Positions 1 to 12,062 of a stretch of 64,000 bases of DNA are shown here, one piece after another (the first letter of the stretch is position 1; the number at the start of each line of letters is the position of its first letter). The notes below the pieces were generated by a model. It was not told the origin of the DNA. It did not search any database and worked only from the letters and a program-made list of their open reading frames with translations. The translations under genes were made by a program, and so were the position numbers. The stretch is from contig JALGAS010000007.1 of the NCBI GenBank assembly GCA_023078685.1, positions 2,666,001-2,730,000 on the forward strand, in the 5' to 3' direction. Source of the DNA: Neopestalotiopsis rosae (taxonomy: Eukaryota > Ascomycota > Sordariomycetes > Amphisphaeriales > Sporocadaceae).

Positions 1-221
1 CAAGCATCCCCGCACAATGTTAAGTCAATACTCGCTAGTGCCAGCGATCGACAGCGTTCCTGTCTTTGGCATGGGCGATCCGGTTAAATTCAAGTACCCC
101 TCTTACAATTGGATATAATTACAGCGTGTGCATACAAGTTCAGTTGTTATCTAAAGTTTCGACACTTACATATCGATAATGCAAGGTACAACGCCGGAAT
201 TGGCGCTGTGATTCCTCGGTC
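1..221. other. upstream flank of first gene
   Basis: No gene is visible. This is the promoter and 5' leader side of the glycosidase-like gene that follows. The sequence is moderately AT-rich and I see no decisive regulatory motif. Confidence 0.4.
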
Positions 222-2550
222 ATGATTCTTTCCAAATGGCTCCCACTATATATCCTGATTGGATGCGGTGAAGTGGTGATCGCCGGAGACCATAATACCA
301 CCAAAATCGACAGGCAAAAGGTTATCCAGCAATTTCATCCTCGTCGCAACGCAAGCTCGACTTCGACGCCGCTGCAGGTTGGTAACGGGAATTTCGCATT
401 TGGCGTCGACGTGACCGGACTTCAGACCTTTCAATCGTTTGGGGCCCTGTCGACTTGGGGTTGGCACAACTTTAGCCTGCCTACAACTCCGGGTCAAACA
501 TCTGTGGATGGTGAGTTCAGTCAACATTTGAAATTGACTGGAAACATGGATGGCTAATGATCACGGAAGATTTCACGGGGCTGGATTGGTGGACTCATGG
601 TCGTCTAGTCAATTACGACCAACCCAACCCAGCCGAGAATGACATCTCGCAATGGCTGATCCAGAACCCCCAGCGAGTGAACCTTGGCAGGGTTGGACTG
701 TCCTTCAACGATGAGGTCGTGACCGAAGACATGCTTGAGGATAAGTCGCAGACGCTAGACCTGTGGACCGGTTCGATCTGCTCGACATTCACCTATCAAG
801 GCCAACAAGTCACGCTCGAGACATGGTCGAACTCGGATTCTGACACTGTAGGAATCAGGATAGATTCTTCACTGCTGTCGAATGGCAGCATCGGGATCTT
901 CTTTGACTTTCCTTTGCCGACGCGGAACAAATTCGATGCCCCTTTCGTCGGCGTCTTCAATGCCACGGCCAACCACACCACGGCCCTCACAGCCGGTCAA
1001 AACAATGCCAGCATCCGTCATGATATGGACGATACTACGTATTTCACTTCGATAGCATGGAATCAGGGTGGCTCGATATCTGGTCCAGTCAATGACACCC
1101 ATCGTTACTTGCTCACTCCCGACGGCGAAAGCGATACGCTGGAATTTTCCGTGACGTATTCTCCCGTGTCAACAACTGACGTGCCATCGGTTGCCGATAT
1201 TCAGACCTCTTCGACAAGTTGGTGGGAAGAGTATTGGACAACAGGCGCATTCATTGATCTTACATCGTCGAACTCGCCCAACGCTACCGAATTGCAGCGC
1301 ATCACTATCCTGTCACAATATTTGGTCGCAGTCAATTCTGCTTCATCGAATCCACCTCAAGGTAAGTTATGTGGTCATTTACCTAAAACACATACTTGTA
1401 GTTGACACATTGAAAATAGAATCCGGACTCGTAAATAACGGTTGGTATGGTAAATTCCATGTAAGTCTGCAGAAATTTCACCCATCCAAATCACTCTCTA
1501 CACGATGCTCACAAATCAAAGCTGGAAATGGTCCTATGGCACACTCTACATTTCGCCAGGTGGAACCAATGGTCCATATTTCAACGCAGCCTGCCCAACA
1601 CCTACCAGCGCTTCCTCGCCTCGTCCATATCACGCGCCTCCGCTCAAGGCTACGCCGGCGCCCGCTGGGGCAAAATGACGGACCCGACCGGCCGCTCCGC
1701 CCCGGGCGAGATCAACTCGCTGCTAATCTGGCAGCAACCGCATCCCATGTACTTTGCCGAGGTAGAGTACCGTTCTTCCTCTGCCCGCAACAGCAGCAAC
1801 GACACCCTGTCATCCTGGGACGAGGTCCTGACCGCCACGGCCGACTTCATGGCCAGCTACGCCTGGTGGAACGCCAGCACGGGCGTCTACGACCTGGGCC
1901 CGCCGCTGTATCCAGTATCTGAAAACACCAATCCCAACGTCACCGTGAACCCGGCGTTTGAGCTGGCCTACTGGCGCTTCGGCCTCGACGTCGCAATCCG
2001 GTGGAAGGAGCGCCAGGGTCTCGAGGCGCCCGCGGAATGGTTGCACGTTCGCGATCACCTGGCACCGCTGCCCTTGTCTATTTCTCCCGAGGGAGATGCT
2101 TTTGCCGTCTACGAGGGAATCCCGGACATGTGGCAAAACAACACGACAGTGCAGGATCATCCGGCCATGGCGGGTATCTTTGGGCTCCTGCCGCCTCCGA
2201 GTAGTGGACCTCAGCTCAACATGACGATAGTTCAAAACACGCACGATAAAATTGCCAGTCTGTGGGACATTGGGGACTGCTGGGGTTGGGACTTTCCCAT
2301 GTTGGCTATGAACTCTCTAAGGCTAGGGGATATAGACCAGGCTATCTCGTATTTGCTCCATCCTTTGTTCGAGTTTGACGATGCTGGGTATCCGCTTGGC
2401 GGAGTAAGGGTTGCGACACCGTACTTTCCAGGTTCTGGCGGCTTTTTGCTAGCAATGGCTATGATGGCTGGTGGTTGGGATGGGGATGAGGGACCGCACT
2501 TCCCCGAAGAGTGGAATGCCAGAGTAGAGGGCTTCGTGCCGGGTCTGTGA
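222..2550 (+). CDS. secreted six-hairpin glycosidase-like protein
   Basis: Four exons (222-510, 570-1361, 1420-1460, 1522-2550) join in phase to a protein of about 716 residues. The N-terminus is a likely signal peptide (hydrophobic LPLYILIGCGEVVIAG), so secretion is expected. The short third exon and the start of the fourth rebuild the conserved block NNGWYGKFHLEMVLWHT. Its Glu and aromatic residues resemble the catalytic core of (alpha/alpha)6 glycosidases related to GH65 and other six-hairpin families. NxS/T sites are frequent (for example NHT, NGS, NVT). The introns are 59, 58 and 61 nt; the first contains a CTAATG branch-like site. Substrate cannot be read from the sequence; GH65-like trehalose or kojibiose activity is only a guess. 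The gene converges on the acetyltransferase downstream, 146 bp away. The fold assignment is fairly sure, the reaction is not. Confidence 0.82.
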
Positions 2551-2696
2551 GAATGATGATACAATATCCTTTGATACGTCTTGATTGAAGAATCCCTTTA
2601 TGTCCAGGACGGAAGAACGAAGTTTGGAGTCCACTCAACACCAGCTGATCACCATGGGCCAGGAACTCCGTTGAGTTAATGAAAGTCTCCGCTGGG

Positions 2697-3245
2697 TTAA
2701 TAAAAGTCTTTCTCCAAGCACCAGTCCTTGAACTTGACTCCGCACACTTCGAAATCGACTGGCACTGTTGTCTTCCAACCACGTCTTGCGTAGAGCCTCC
2801 TCGCTACCATATTGTGGTCGAATACGAGAAGCCAGACTGCGCTATGGCCTTCCGACTTGGCCATGTCTTCTACAGCCCCCATCAGCTTCTTGCCAACGCC
2901 AGATGCTCTGGCTTCTGGCCTCACGTAGAGCTTGTTTAGAGTGACTTTCGCACCATTATCGCTGGGTCGTGATGGGCATTGGCGGTCTCGTACAACCTGA
3001 GCAAAGCCAACAACCTCTTTGCTCCCAGTACGGGCAACAAGCGTAGTGTATAGTGGGTTTTCGAAGTCTCTGGCCACTGCCTCTTTGGTAAAGGATTGTT
3101 CAATGAAGAAGTCTGTAACCGGCGTTGGTGCATGGCTGTTGAATGAGTGTGGTAAGGACTGGATACCAATATCTGCTATTGCGTCAATGTCCGCTTGCTG
3201 CGCAAATTCCACGAGGATGAACAGGTCGCCTCTGGGTTGGGTCAT
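2697..3245 (-). CDS. GNAT-family N-acetyltransferase
   Basis: Intronless frame of 182 residues. The acetyl-CoA binding motif A of GNAT enzymes is seen as LYVRPEARASGVGKKLM near residues 106-122, with the R-x-x-G-x-G core. It follows a beta-strand (KVTLNKLYV) and precedes a helix and the motif B-like stretch HNMVARRLYARRGW. Members transfer acetyl from acetyl-CoA to amines on small molecules or proteins. The N-terminal half, which sets substrate choice, matches nothing I recognise, so the substrate is unknown. No signal peptide is seen, so it is probably cytosolic. It is tail-to-tail with the glycosidase-like gene and about 0.6 kb downstream of LSM1 on the same strand. Confidence 0.85.
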   Translation of the reverse strand: MTQPRGDLFILVEFAQQADIDAIADIGIQSLPHSFNSHAPTPVTDFFIEQSFTKEAVARDFENPLYTTLVARTGSKEVVGFAQVVRDRQCPSRPSDNGAKVTLNKLYVRPEARASGVGKKLMGAVEDMAKSEGHSAVWLLVFDHNMVARRLYARRGWKTTVPVDFEVCGVKFKDWCLEKDFY

Positions 3246-3819
3246 TTTCGCGAGATCGGGTGTTCGATGAAGTTTTGAAAAGAAACAAGGTGGAAATCAT
3301 GGCGTTTATATGTGCTATATGTTGTTCTGTGACACACTTGCCCAGTTTGCTTTGGATTGCGACTTCTAAGTGTAAGTGACTTTGCGTCACAAGGATCCCG
3401 AGCAACAATAAGAACGAGCAGGAAAGGCAGGCGGGCTCTCCTGAAAAGACCGAAAAAAGTTCTTCTGCAAATGGATCCCTCATGCCCGTTTGGTCAGAGA
3501 AGGCGCGAATTCTATGCAGTATCCTCCAGCGTTCTTTCGTTAGAAGGGCCGTTGAAAGAAACAAGGCACGCATGCGTATCATAGACACATCAATATGGCT
3601 CTTTTGTATTGTATTGGATAAATCTTTGCCCGCCACATGCTTGAAACTAAATGCACATAGCCGTGGCCAATGGGCAAACGAGGTGGAAATAGGACATTTC
3701 ACAATATTCTGTCCTTGATGATTTCCTTTGCCACTTGTCTTATCAGACTCTGCCATCAGAGTAGAGGCATGGCAGGTTGACTTGTTCAACTTGTTCTTTT
3801 TCGATTGTGAGACGGACCA

Positions 3820-4520
3820 TTAGAGAAGGATCTCGCCCATGTTCTCGCCCTCGAAGCCCAGTGTGGCCAGCTTCTTGAGCTTCTTCTTCTCCTTGACCTT
3901 TTCGGCGGCTCTCTTCTCCTTGATCATGTTCTCCACCACTTTCCACTCCTTCTCCTCAAAGCCGGCAGGCATATCGTCGTCCTTATCAAGATCGATTTCG
4001 CCGAGCAGCAGAACGTTTTCGCCGCGCACAAGGAAAATACCATGTGTCTTATCTGCGTAGTAACCCTTGACGGGCGAATCCTCGGGAGCGTTTTGCAGAG
4101 GGGTATATATCCGCTCGACTGTAGATTGGAGGACGAGATTCGCTAGCGGCTCCAGTGTCAGTTCCTCAATGCCCTGATGATGATGGAATTCGGAGGCTGT
4201 GACGTACCAAACTGGTCCCAGCTTCGCAGGATACCAGTCAACTTTCTACCATCGCGAAGGCAAATAACCAACTTCTCTATTTTGGGGATCCCATGTCAGC
4301 ATAGTTGCCCTTATTCGGTCGGTGCAGCAACTGTGGTTGACATACTGTCCGTCAAGTCCAGGAGCTGGGCCGCAGTAGTGAACATCTGCGGTGGCAGCTG
4401 TTGGGGTTGCGGAGGGGGAGGGGCGCGTCCTCCAAGGGCCTGGGGAGGGAATTGTCCCTGGGCCTGGGGCGTGCCCTGCCCTGGCGGCGGTGTGTCGTGT
4501 ATCGCGAGGTTCTCCATCAT
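3820..4520 (-). CDS. LSM1: U6 snRNA-associated Sm-like protein LSm1
   Basis: Three exons (4346-4520, 4208-4276, 3820-4142) give 188 residues. The rebuilt Sm1 motif reads LLDLTDKKLVICLRDGRKL then GILRSWDQFANLVLQ. The Sm2 motif reads GIFLVRGENVLLLGEID. LSm1 is the signature subunit of the cytoplasmic LSm1-7 ring, which binds oligoadenylated mRNA 3' ends with Pat1 and promotes decapping and 5'-3' decay. The N-terminus is Pro/Gln-rich (residues 10-45), as is common in filamentous fungi. The C-terminus is a Lys/Glu-rich helix ending in LATLGFEGENMGEILL, a typical LSm1 tail. Introns are 69 and 65 nt. Two Met codons start the frame; either could be used. Confidence 0.93.
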
Positions 4521-6840
4521 GTCATGAAGTCGGCGGGTTGCGATGTACTATGTGTGCTAAGTGAAAGTGGGTGTCGTCGCCCAATCCATGGAGGAGCGCG
4601 ACTGTTGTAGCTTCGATTTCTGCGTGCCTTACGGAATGGAGAAATGGGGGCTCAGTCCATTGAAGTCTAAGAAACCACGAAATTGTTTACTTTGAGCTCT
4701 TACGCAAACGGTGATTCAAGACCCCAAAAACGTCACCAGCTCAGCCGTCTTCTGGGCGTGCCTATCTAAAGGGTAGCTAGGCGCATACCTACGACTTACC
4801 TTCGCCGTGCGCCGGAAGAAACTTGACGCGAATGCGGTGGGATGCGATTTCCAAAAGGTGCAATGCAAGTTCCCATCCCGCTTGGGTTCCCCGCCAATTG
4901 CTCTAGGTAAGTGACAGTGTGACATGCACAGCCAAACAGCTTTTTAACACTGTGGTTGGTATTAAACATTGAAACAAGTTGGTCGTCTCGTGTTTGTTCA
5001 TTTCAACACTTTGACAAACTGTGAATGAACTGATAAAGTCGATCAATGTCTTCATTTCATTCTCACTAAAAAAAAAAATAAAAAAAAAATTATACGAGTA
5101 CAATTGACGCATCAGATCTCAAGTCCCTTCGAACCGGCTCTTACTGAAACCGTGAGGAATTACCGGAACTCCCCAACCTGGACTTGCTGGAACCTACCTA
5201 TCCTTCAAGACTCGAGCCACTCTCATATGTCAACTGTTACCAAGAGCATGAGACTCATCCGCAATCCCGCTCAAGCAGCGCCTTGCAATTTCGGAATGTC
5301 TTCTTGAAATCTTGCCAACAGAGTCGCACCGTTTTATCGTCAAGGCTCCTCACCTGGAAAAGCAATACTTGGCGTCATTGCTATTCTGTCTGTCTTCAGA
5401 ATTGTCGGTTCTCGCTGTGCCAGTAGCTCGTGATAATTCTTGCAGCCAAACTTTATATCATCTGGGACGAATATATGTGGTACCTAATAGTTTCAGCAGA
5501 ACGCAAAATTTCCAGGTCGAGAAAGCTGGCAATGGCTGGTTGGCAACTCCGGCTAATTGAGAATCCGGGCTGATGTCCCATGGCGACCGTTTGATCGTCG
5601 TCCAGACTAGGCCCCCACACATACACTATATTCAGTGTAAGCTTTTGGGTTATGGAGAATCTGTAACCGACTGTCAGTGCTCGTCACACAGTCACTCCGT
5701 ACTCTTTCTCTCACTCACTCCTGCTCCCTTCAACGCCTGGGACTTGTTGAGTCCCATCCCACCCTTGCTACATCGTCGTCTGGTCTTCGTCTGAAGACGT
5801 CGAATCTTGCTTGCAGTCCGATCCACGTCGGGCACTTGCATGATCGAAATGTCGGTCTGGGCGGCCTCGGCAACAGTCTCATGTCTGCATTCATGGTCCG
5901 CGGTATCCATTTGCAAAGGTCAGGTCATCTAGGTGAGAAAAGACCTCGTAACAATACTTACAAGACGTCATGTCCGGGTTTGCAACTATTGCGTCAAATC
6001 ATCTGTTTCTAGCTAGAGAAACGACACATTTCAACACACCAAACTTATGTTTGTTCGACTATGGTTCTTGAATTTAGGATAATTTGTGGTGTTTACCCAG
6101 GACAATCTCGCGAAATCCGGGTGACCAAGTTGGTCTCTACCGATGTCGATCACGAGTATTTCGCAGTGACACATTTTGCATGGAAAGCCAAGAGCTGTGC
6201 CTGCATTCCCACGGTTACAAGCCGGACTCCGAGCAGGACTTGCTGCAAGGGCAAGTTACCCAATCGGGTCATGTGCACAATGCGCAACGGCCATGGTCAT
6301 GCCTGTTCGGACTACAATGGGACTGCTGTTATCGACTGATAGTCTGATACTCATCGTTGCATTTCCTCTCTGTGGGTTTCTTTTCGAAGATCATACGGAC
6401 CGTCTTGAATGCAACCACTCCTGATCAAATGGCAAGATCAGACGGTCGGGTGCATATCTCGTCCCCGGTCGAGCTTGCGGCCGTGCGAGCTTCACACCCC
6501 AGCTCCCGGGTCTGCACCCACGCAGGGGTATGATTCGATGTCACGGACATTGACCGTTTATGTTTTTGTCATCAGTGAAGCTGCTGTTTACGCATGAAAG
6601 TTCGTGGTTGGGGTGGTTTGGTATCCACAAACTTGAACATGTTTGGCAGTGGGCAGCTGACACAGCATATGATGGTGAGCTCGTCTATCAACACGGTCCT
6701 CTTTGCTCCGGATGGGCTTTCTTCTCCTCTCCATCTCCTTAGTTACACTACATTTTGCCATGTGCATTCCGTCCGAAGTGTCTTCTTAAGACGTTCGCGG
6801 CAATTCAAAGTCTGTTTACCCCATGAAGTATGGATAATGA
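4521..6840. other. gene-poor intergenic region
   Basis: About 2.3 kb between the divergent LSM1 and membrane-protein genes. It has an A-rich tract near 5069-5090 and a CT-rich stretch near 5685-5735, which could mark a transcription start for the downstream gene. The frames are short, with no recognisable domain or good splice-linked coding series. I read it as shared promoter plus long 5' leader. Confidence 0.45.
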
Positions 6841-8936
6841 ATGATGAAAAAGAGCCGGCTCTTCTATTACTCCCTGTTGACGGGGTTGGCAACGACTGGG
6901 TCGTTGGCACACGATATAATCGATAATCGGAGCAACTCTGATTTCCATGGTGCGGGCGATGGCCTCCGGGCAGCTAGGACAGTGATATGGGAAAAAGTTG
7001 AATATGTTGTCGTGGAGAGGGAGGCAGCACCGAGGAGGAATATATTGGAGAGGATACCAGAGCCTACTCCAGCATTAGAAGGTGCAGCTGTGGTCTTGAG
7101 GTCTCCAGAACCCACCGCTGCTCCTCAAAAACGACAAGATTCAGGCCAGATCCAAGCATTGTCCGGACAGATTCAACAGCTTTCCATCTCCTTCTCGTCC
7201 GCCTCTTCCGCAAGCCAATCCATCTCGCAATCGGCTCAGCAAGTTCAACAGTCAGCGGACCAGGCATCTCGGGAGAACAGTCAAGCACTGTCACGGACAC
7301 AATCATCGGCATCCAGTGCTGTCTCACAAGCTAGCCAGCAGGCCAATGATCGGGTAAACCAGGCAAGCTCTTCGATGAGCAGTCAAATCTCTCGCAACCT
7401 GGCGAGCGTGCAATCGAGCGCCAGTAGTGCAATCAGCGTCGCACAAGCCTCAGCCAGCGCAAGCATGGCCAGTGCCGTCAACGTTGCTATGAGTCAGCTT
7501 CAAGCAGCCAGAGCTGAGGCAACTGCTGTAAGGGTATGAGATTTCACAGATCCTCATCTACACAACTCGTGCTGACTGACATTATAAAGAGTGACGCAAA
7601 CAACTTTGCCGACCAAGTTCAGCAGAACGCGATTTCAACAACAAACCTGGCCATCATTGTAGCCGTGTCAGTGAGCGGTGCCGTCGTGCTCACCTCCATA
7701 ATCGTTTGCATCTTTTTGCGGTACCGGCGTAAGAAGAAGGAAGCTCGAGATGGCGGATCTCCACGGCAGGATGAGAAAGACTATGACAAGCCAATTGCCG
7801 TCCGCGGATCCGTAGGCGGATCAAGGTTCAACCCATTTGGAACCGGCAGTTCTACCAGGGACAAGTTCAAGCTACCCAGCTTCAGCCCGCCTTCGGCCAG
7901 GAAAGATGAACCGCTTAATTTTGGATTTGCCATGAGCGATTACAGCGATTTGAAAGAGGCTCCACCAGTGGTCCAAGAGGTGACCAGAGAGAAACCTGCC
8001 GCCTTTCGCCTGCAAAAGCCGCCCAATGTGAAGAGCGCCGAGGCTGTGCGGGTGATTCGGGTGAATAGCAAGAAGGGCAAGGAGCCAATGACTGAAGACG
8101 ATGCAGGTCAAGACATGAATATGCCCTCTACCAACTCAATAGAGCCCAGTCTCCAGAGAAGCAAGTCACAGGTGGCCAGGAAACCACTGGGCACGACGGC
8201 TACTGCTTCTGCTTCTGCTTCTGCTCCTACTGCTACGCCGGCTCCGGCTCCTACCTCTACCACAGATGAATGGCCTAGTGTCATGAAGCCAACGAGAGAG
8301 TCCTCTGCACCAGCGACCAGAGACAGCACACGGGATACCATGCTATCTGATAATGGCGCCAGGACACGGACAAGCAGTCGCTACACCATGATATCGGTCG
8401 CCTCATCAGAAGCCCTGCCAATATCAGCAAGAGATAGCAAACGCAACACAACAGCCCCTCCTCAGCAGTCCATTGCCGAGAGTGACGAGCCCGGGTGGAG
8501 ACCACCAACCAGCAACCGGACCTCACGCGCAAACTCGACCAAGTCGGTCAACACGGCCCAGCGCTTGGCGTTCCGGGACTCGGGCGATCCGATCCCGGAG
8601 CCCGACGAGACCGGGTTCAAGCAGCCCAAGGGCGGCTTCAGCATGGCCAGCGTCAGCAGTCTGATGCGCAGCGACAGCAATGCGGCTCCCCTTCCCTCTT
8701 TCTCCTCTTCCTCCTCCTCCTCTTCTTCGAGTGCTGCCATGCTGGACGGCCGCCAGCCGACCGTCCCCAAGCTGCCTCTGCCCAAGGGGCCCAGGCAGGG
8801 ACCGAGCTTTGCGGCGTTTCCGACCGTGAGAAACGGGCCGCCGAGCGGGATCCTCAACCGGCCGCGGCCGGCGCTGGTGGGCAAGATTCGAGAGGACGCC
8901 GAGCGCAGGGCCAGAGAGAAGCAGGCTCAGAGGTAG
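6841..8936 (+). CDS. Ser-rich single-pass membrane protein
   Basis: Two exons (6841-7533, 7590-8936; 56-nt intron) encode about 679 residues. Layout: a signal peptide (about 1-23), an acidic and basic propeptide-like stretch ending in a Lys-Arg pair (97-98, a possible Kex2 site), then a Ser/Ala/Gln-rich ectodomain with coiled-coil-like repeats (about 105-230). A strong transmembrane helix follows (about 251-274, LAIIVAVSVSGAVVLTSII) and then a basic stop-transfer RYRRKKK. The cytoplasmic tail of about 400 residues is long, low-complexity and Ser/Pro/Arg-rich. The topology resembles fungal wall-stress sensors (Wsc/Mid2 type), but no WSC cysteine domain is present, so this is an analogy of layout only. 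Start choice: tandem Met at the first or second codon. Confidence 0.75.
8201..8262 (+). repeat. coding (GCTTCT)n-like microsatellite
   Basis: Hexameric and trinucleotide repeats inside the cytoplasmic tail of the membrane protein encode a run of Ala, Ser, Thr and Pro. The tract is likely to vary in length between strains. Confidence 0.6.
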
Positions 8937-9874
8937 CAGTAGGGGGAAACACCTCTTTCTTAATATTCCTTTGATGCGGAGCGTTTGAGCGTCAGGGCGA
9001 AAGAATGCATCAATTGATACCACTGCGTATAAGTATAATCTTAGATAATACACGACTCTTTTCGCATTCCTGTTTAGTATGAATCATCATGGTGCCAGGG
9101 AAAGAAACCCACGACAATCATGTGCCGGGTCTTTCCGTCATGACATAGTACATTGATGAACGGACTCAATCGATGAGCGTCCCTCTGGACATTTGATGAA
9201 AGAAATACACGCGACAATTAGGTAACCATGCCATAAACATCATGACCAGCGAGGGTCAATCAACACTGTCGCATTTAGCAGCCGAGCTGTTGCATTCAAG
9301 CCACAAGCCACAAACACGATCAGGGGTCAGGGGGGTCGCATGAGATTCTCCATCATAATTGTGCCGATCACTGTGGCGCATGCGTTTTTTTTTTGTCCTT
9401 AGTGCGACATGAACGCGAATCGCCGAATCTTGACCGCGATCGTAGATACGCTTTCGGGCGAGTTGCTAGCAGCACGTAGCTTGGTAGTTGTAGCACATTG
9501 AAAACCATCGGTGAGGAAAACACAGCACTTTCTGTTCACCACAATCACCACGTATCAATTGAGAGTGAGCTTATAAGCTTGTAAAACTTGTCGCCAGTCT
9601 GAATTTTGCACAGAAAAGTCAAATTGCTGCCAACGAGTATATCCAATGCTCCCAACCTGAAAGGCTTGAAACTCCAGCAGACCCAACCTAGTGCACATCG
9701 TGACATAAAAAGAGGAGATTTTTCGTAGGGGGGAAATAGTAAAATATATGCGGGTTTTTGAAGTCGCACCAACGGGACGCCAGAAGCAGTCTATTCTATC
9801 AATACACAGTTGTTTGGCCGATCCGTCTATGCAGTAAAAGTTCATATCGTTACACGTTAACTCTCGCCGTTCGT
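8937..9874. other. convergent intergenic region
   Basis: 3' flanks of two tail-to-tail genes (membrane protein and cytochrome c). A T-run lies near 9386-9396. No gene is seen. Confidence 0.4.
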
Positions 9875-10731
9875 TTAAGCAGTAGACTCCTTCAAGAAGC
9901 TGTTGAGAGATTGTTAGTCGAGTGCTCAAAGTCATGAGAGCTGTCAGGGGTTCTGGTAGGTACTCACGTGATGAGGTCGTTTCTGTCCTTCTCCTTCTTG
10001 AGACCACCGAAAGCCATCTTGGTTCCGGGAATGTACTTCTTGGGGTTCTCAAGGTAGTCAAAGAGCGACTTCTCGTCCCATGTGACACCCTTCTGCTTGT
10101 TGGCGTCGGTGTAGGAGAAACCCTCAACCTGACCGGACTTGCGGCCAAAGAGACCGTGCAGAGCAGGGCCGACCTTGTTTCCCTCACCCTCCTTCAGGGT
10201 GTGGCACTGGGCGCAACGGGTCTTGAAGAGGTTGGCACCCTTCTTGGAATCACCTAGGATAACATGTTAGTACTTGTCGCTTGGTTGGTGTAAGAGCGTG
10301 GGTGGTGTCTGTGGTGCGGGAAGAGCTGGAGGAAGGAGAGCATCGAAGCTTGGGCGAAGTGAATAATCTGATGAGGGCATTTCGATCCGCCATGGTCCTG
10401 TCGGCTCATGCGACTGTGTTTATCTTGTCTAAAAGCTTTGCGACGGCGAGAATTGCAATCTGAACATGACTCGCTAAATAGCGCAGGGGCTGCAGAAGCG
10501 GTGGATGTTCGAGAGTTGTACCATTATCGCAAGGCATTTCGAGGACATGGAATAGACAGCGCAGGTCCGACTCGACCATTGAAGAAATCTCGGCGAAAGG
10601 TGATGAATTGTGATGTTGTTCAATTGGCATCCTCCTTCCTCGGGTAATGACGTGGTGTGTGTGTGCAACTGAAGATCACGATCTGGGAAAGGCGTTTGGA
10701 GCAGAAGTGACGTACCAGCAGAGAAAGGCAT
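9875..10731 (-). CDS. CYC1: cytochrome c
   Basis: Three exons (10716-10731, 9968-10253, 9875-9899) encode 108 residues, the normal fungal length. The haem attachment motif CAQCH lies at residues 19-23, and the axial-Met region appears as [17 protein letters not shown]. It is the soluble electron carrier between complex III and cytochrome oxidase in the mitochondrial intermembrane space. There is no cleavable presequence, as expected. The first coding exon is only 16 nt (MPFSA plus one base) and is followed by a 462-nt intron; the second intron is 68 nt. The last exon adds FLKESTA. The gene is divergent from a putative mitochondrial membrane protein. Confidence 0.97.
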
Positions 10732-12062
10732 TTTTGCGGTTGTGATGTGTTTGTGTAGAAGTGAAGATGTTGATTAGGTATTAAGACTGTACGGTCCAAG
10801 GCAAGATTGATCGTCAGGGCAATCGTCGTCAAAGATGTTCTTTTTCAAGAGAATGGAGAAAAAAGGGAAAAGGAATAGGATGCGCAAAAGTCGCAGGTGT
10901 TCTTTATTTCCCTGAAAATTTCCTCGGAAACGAGGGAGCTACCAAGGCGATGAGCTCAGTAAGCCCAAAGGAGACTAGGGGATTCCGCAGGACCCGCCGA
11001 CACATGCCGAATCACAACGCAAGTAATGGTCAGGCCAAGACCCGCTCAAGCCTCTGCAGGCCTCTGCTAAAAAGCCAGCAGTCCAGGTGCCAGCTTGCCA
11101 GCCAAAAGCCAGCACTTGCCTCCGGGAGAGATCGGAACACTAAAATCTGTGCCAGTGTCATTGAACTGCAGGTGAGGGAGCCACCAAGTCCTGCCACCAG
11201 TGCTTGTCCCTCCGATTCTTTTGCCTCACCGAAAGAAAGCCGTTGACCCGTTGCCGCAGCATTTCCGTACATCAAGATGCAGTCCAGTGCACGTGAGAAT
11301 TTATTATCGCCATTGAATTAAAGCATCAAGGTTTTACAATGCATTATATCTACACATCATACGGGACTATTTTAATTCCCTCCAGTGTTCGTATCCAGGC
11401 AAGGAGAATAAATCGGAAGAATGATGAATGTGCAGTTGCACTGTATGTATCGTGAGGCTTTCAAGGCTTTCAAGGCTTTTTCTTTACCCAGCTTGGATGC
11501 AGTTGCCAGCTTGGTCAGAGTGCTTGGTTGACCTCATCTCTGGCCAAGGAAACGGATCATCTGCTCCATGGAGCCAGACATTTTTGTTTCGGGGAACAGG
11601 GATCTTTTTACAAGCTCAAATCCCGACAAGGCGCGCGACGCTCTGACGCTCCCCAGAACGCCAGAACGCGTCTGGTAAGTGTAGCCAATTGGTCCGTCCG
11701 CGTGGAAAACGTCGGCCCGGGGTTGAGCAACAGCTGCCCAGGTGGTGGTGCTTGGAGGAGTGGAAATTTGGAGACACACCACCAAGCTTCCACATTGATT
11801 AGCGGCAATCGCATCACAACGAAAAGATATGCATTGGACAATGGTTGCTTGCACATGAAATGAGCTCTGCAAGTCATATTCATGCACAACGCGAAATGCA
11901 ACAACAGCCATGAGTCACGTTTGAATCGGTGCAATTTACTCATATATCAATATAAGACTGCTCATCAATTGGTATAACCCCTCAGCTGTATCCAGCTCGA
12001 GTTTATTACTCCATTGGCGCAAATCTTTTGTCATCGTCGCAAAAGACCCCTCTGAGCGCAAC
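10732..12062. other. divergent promoter region
   Basis: About 1.3 kb between the cytochrome c gene and the divergent mitochondrial-type gene. A 9-nt unit (ggctttcaa) is repeated near 11456-11479. No gene is supported. Confidence 0.4.
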
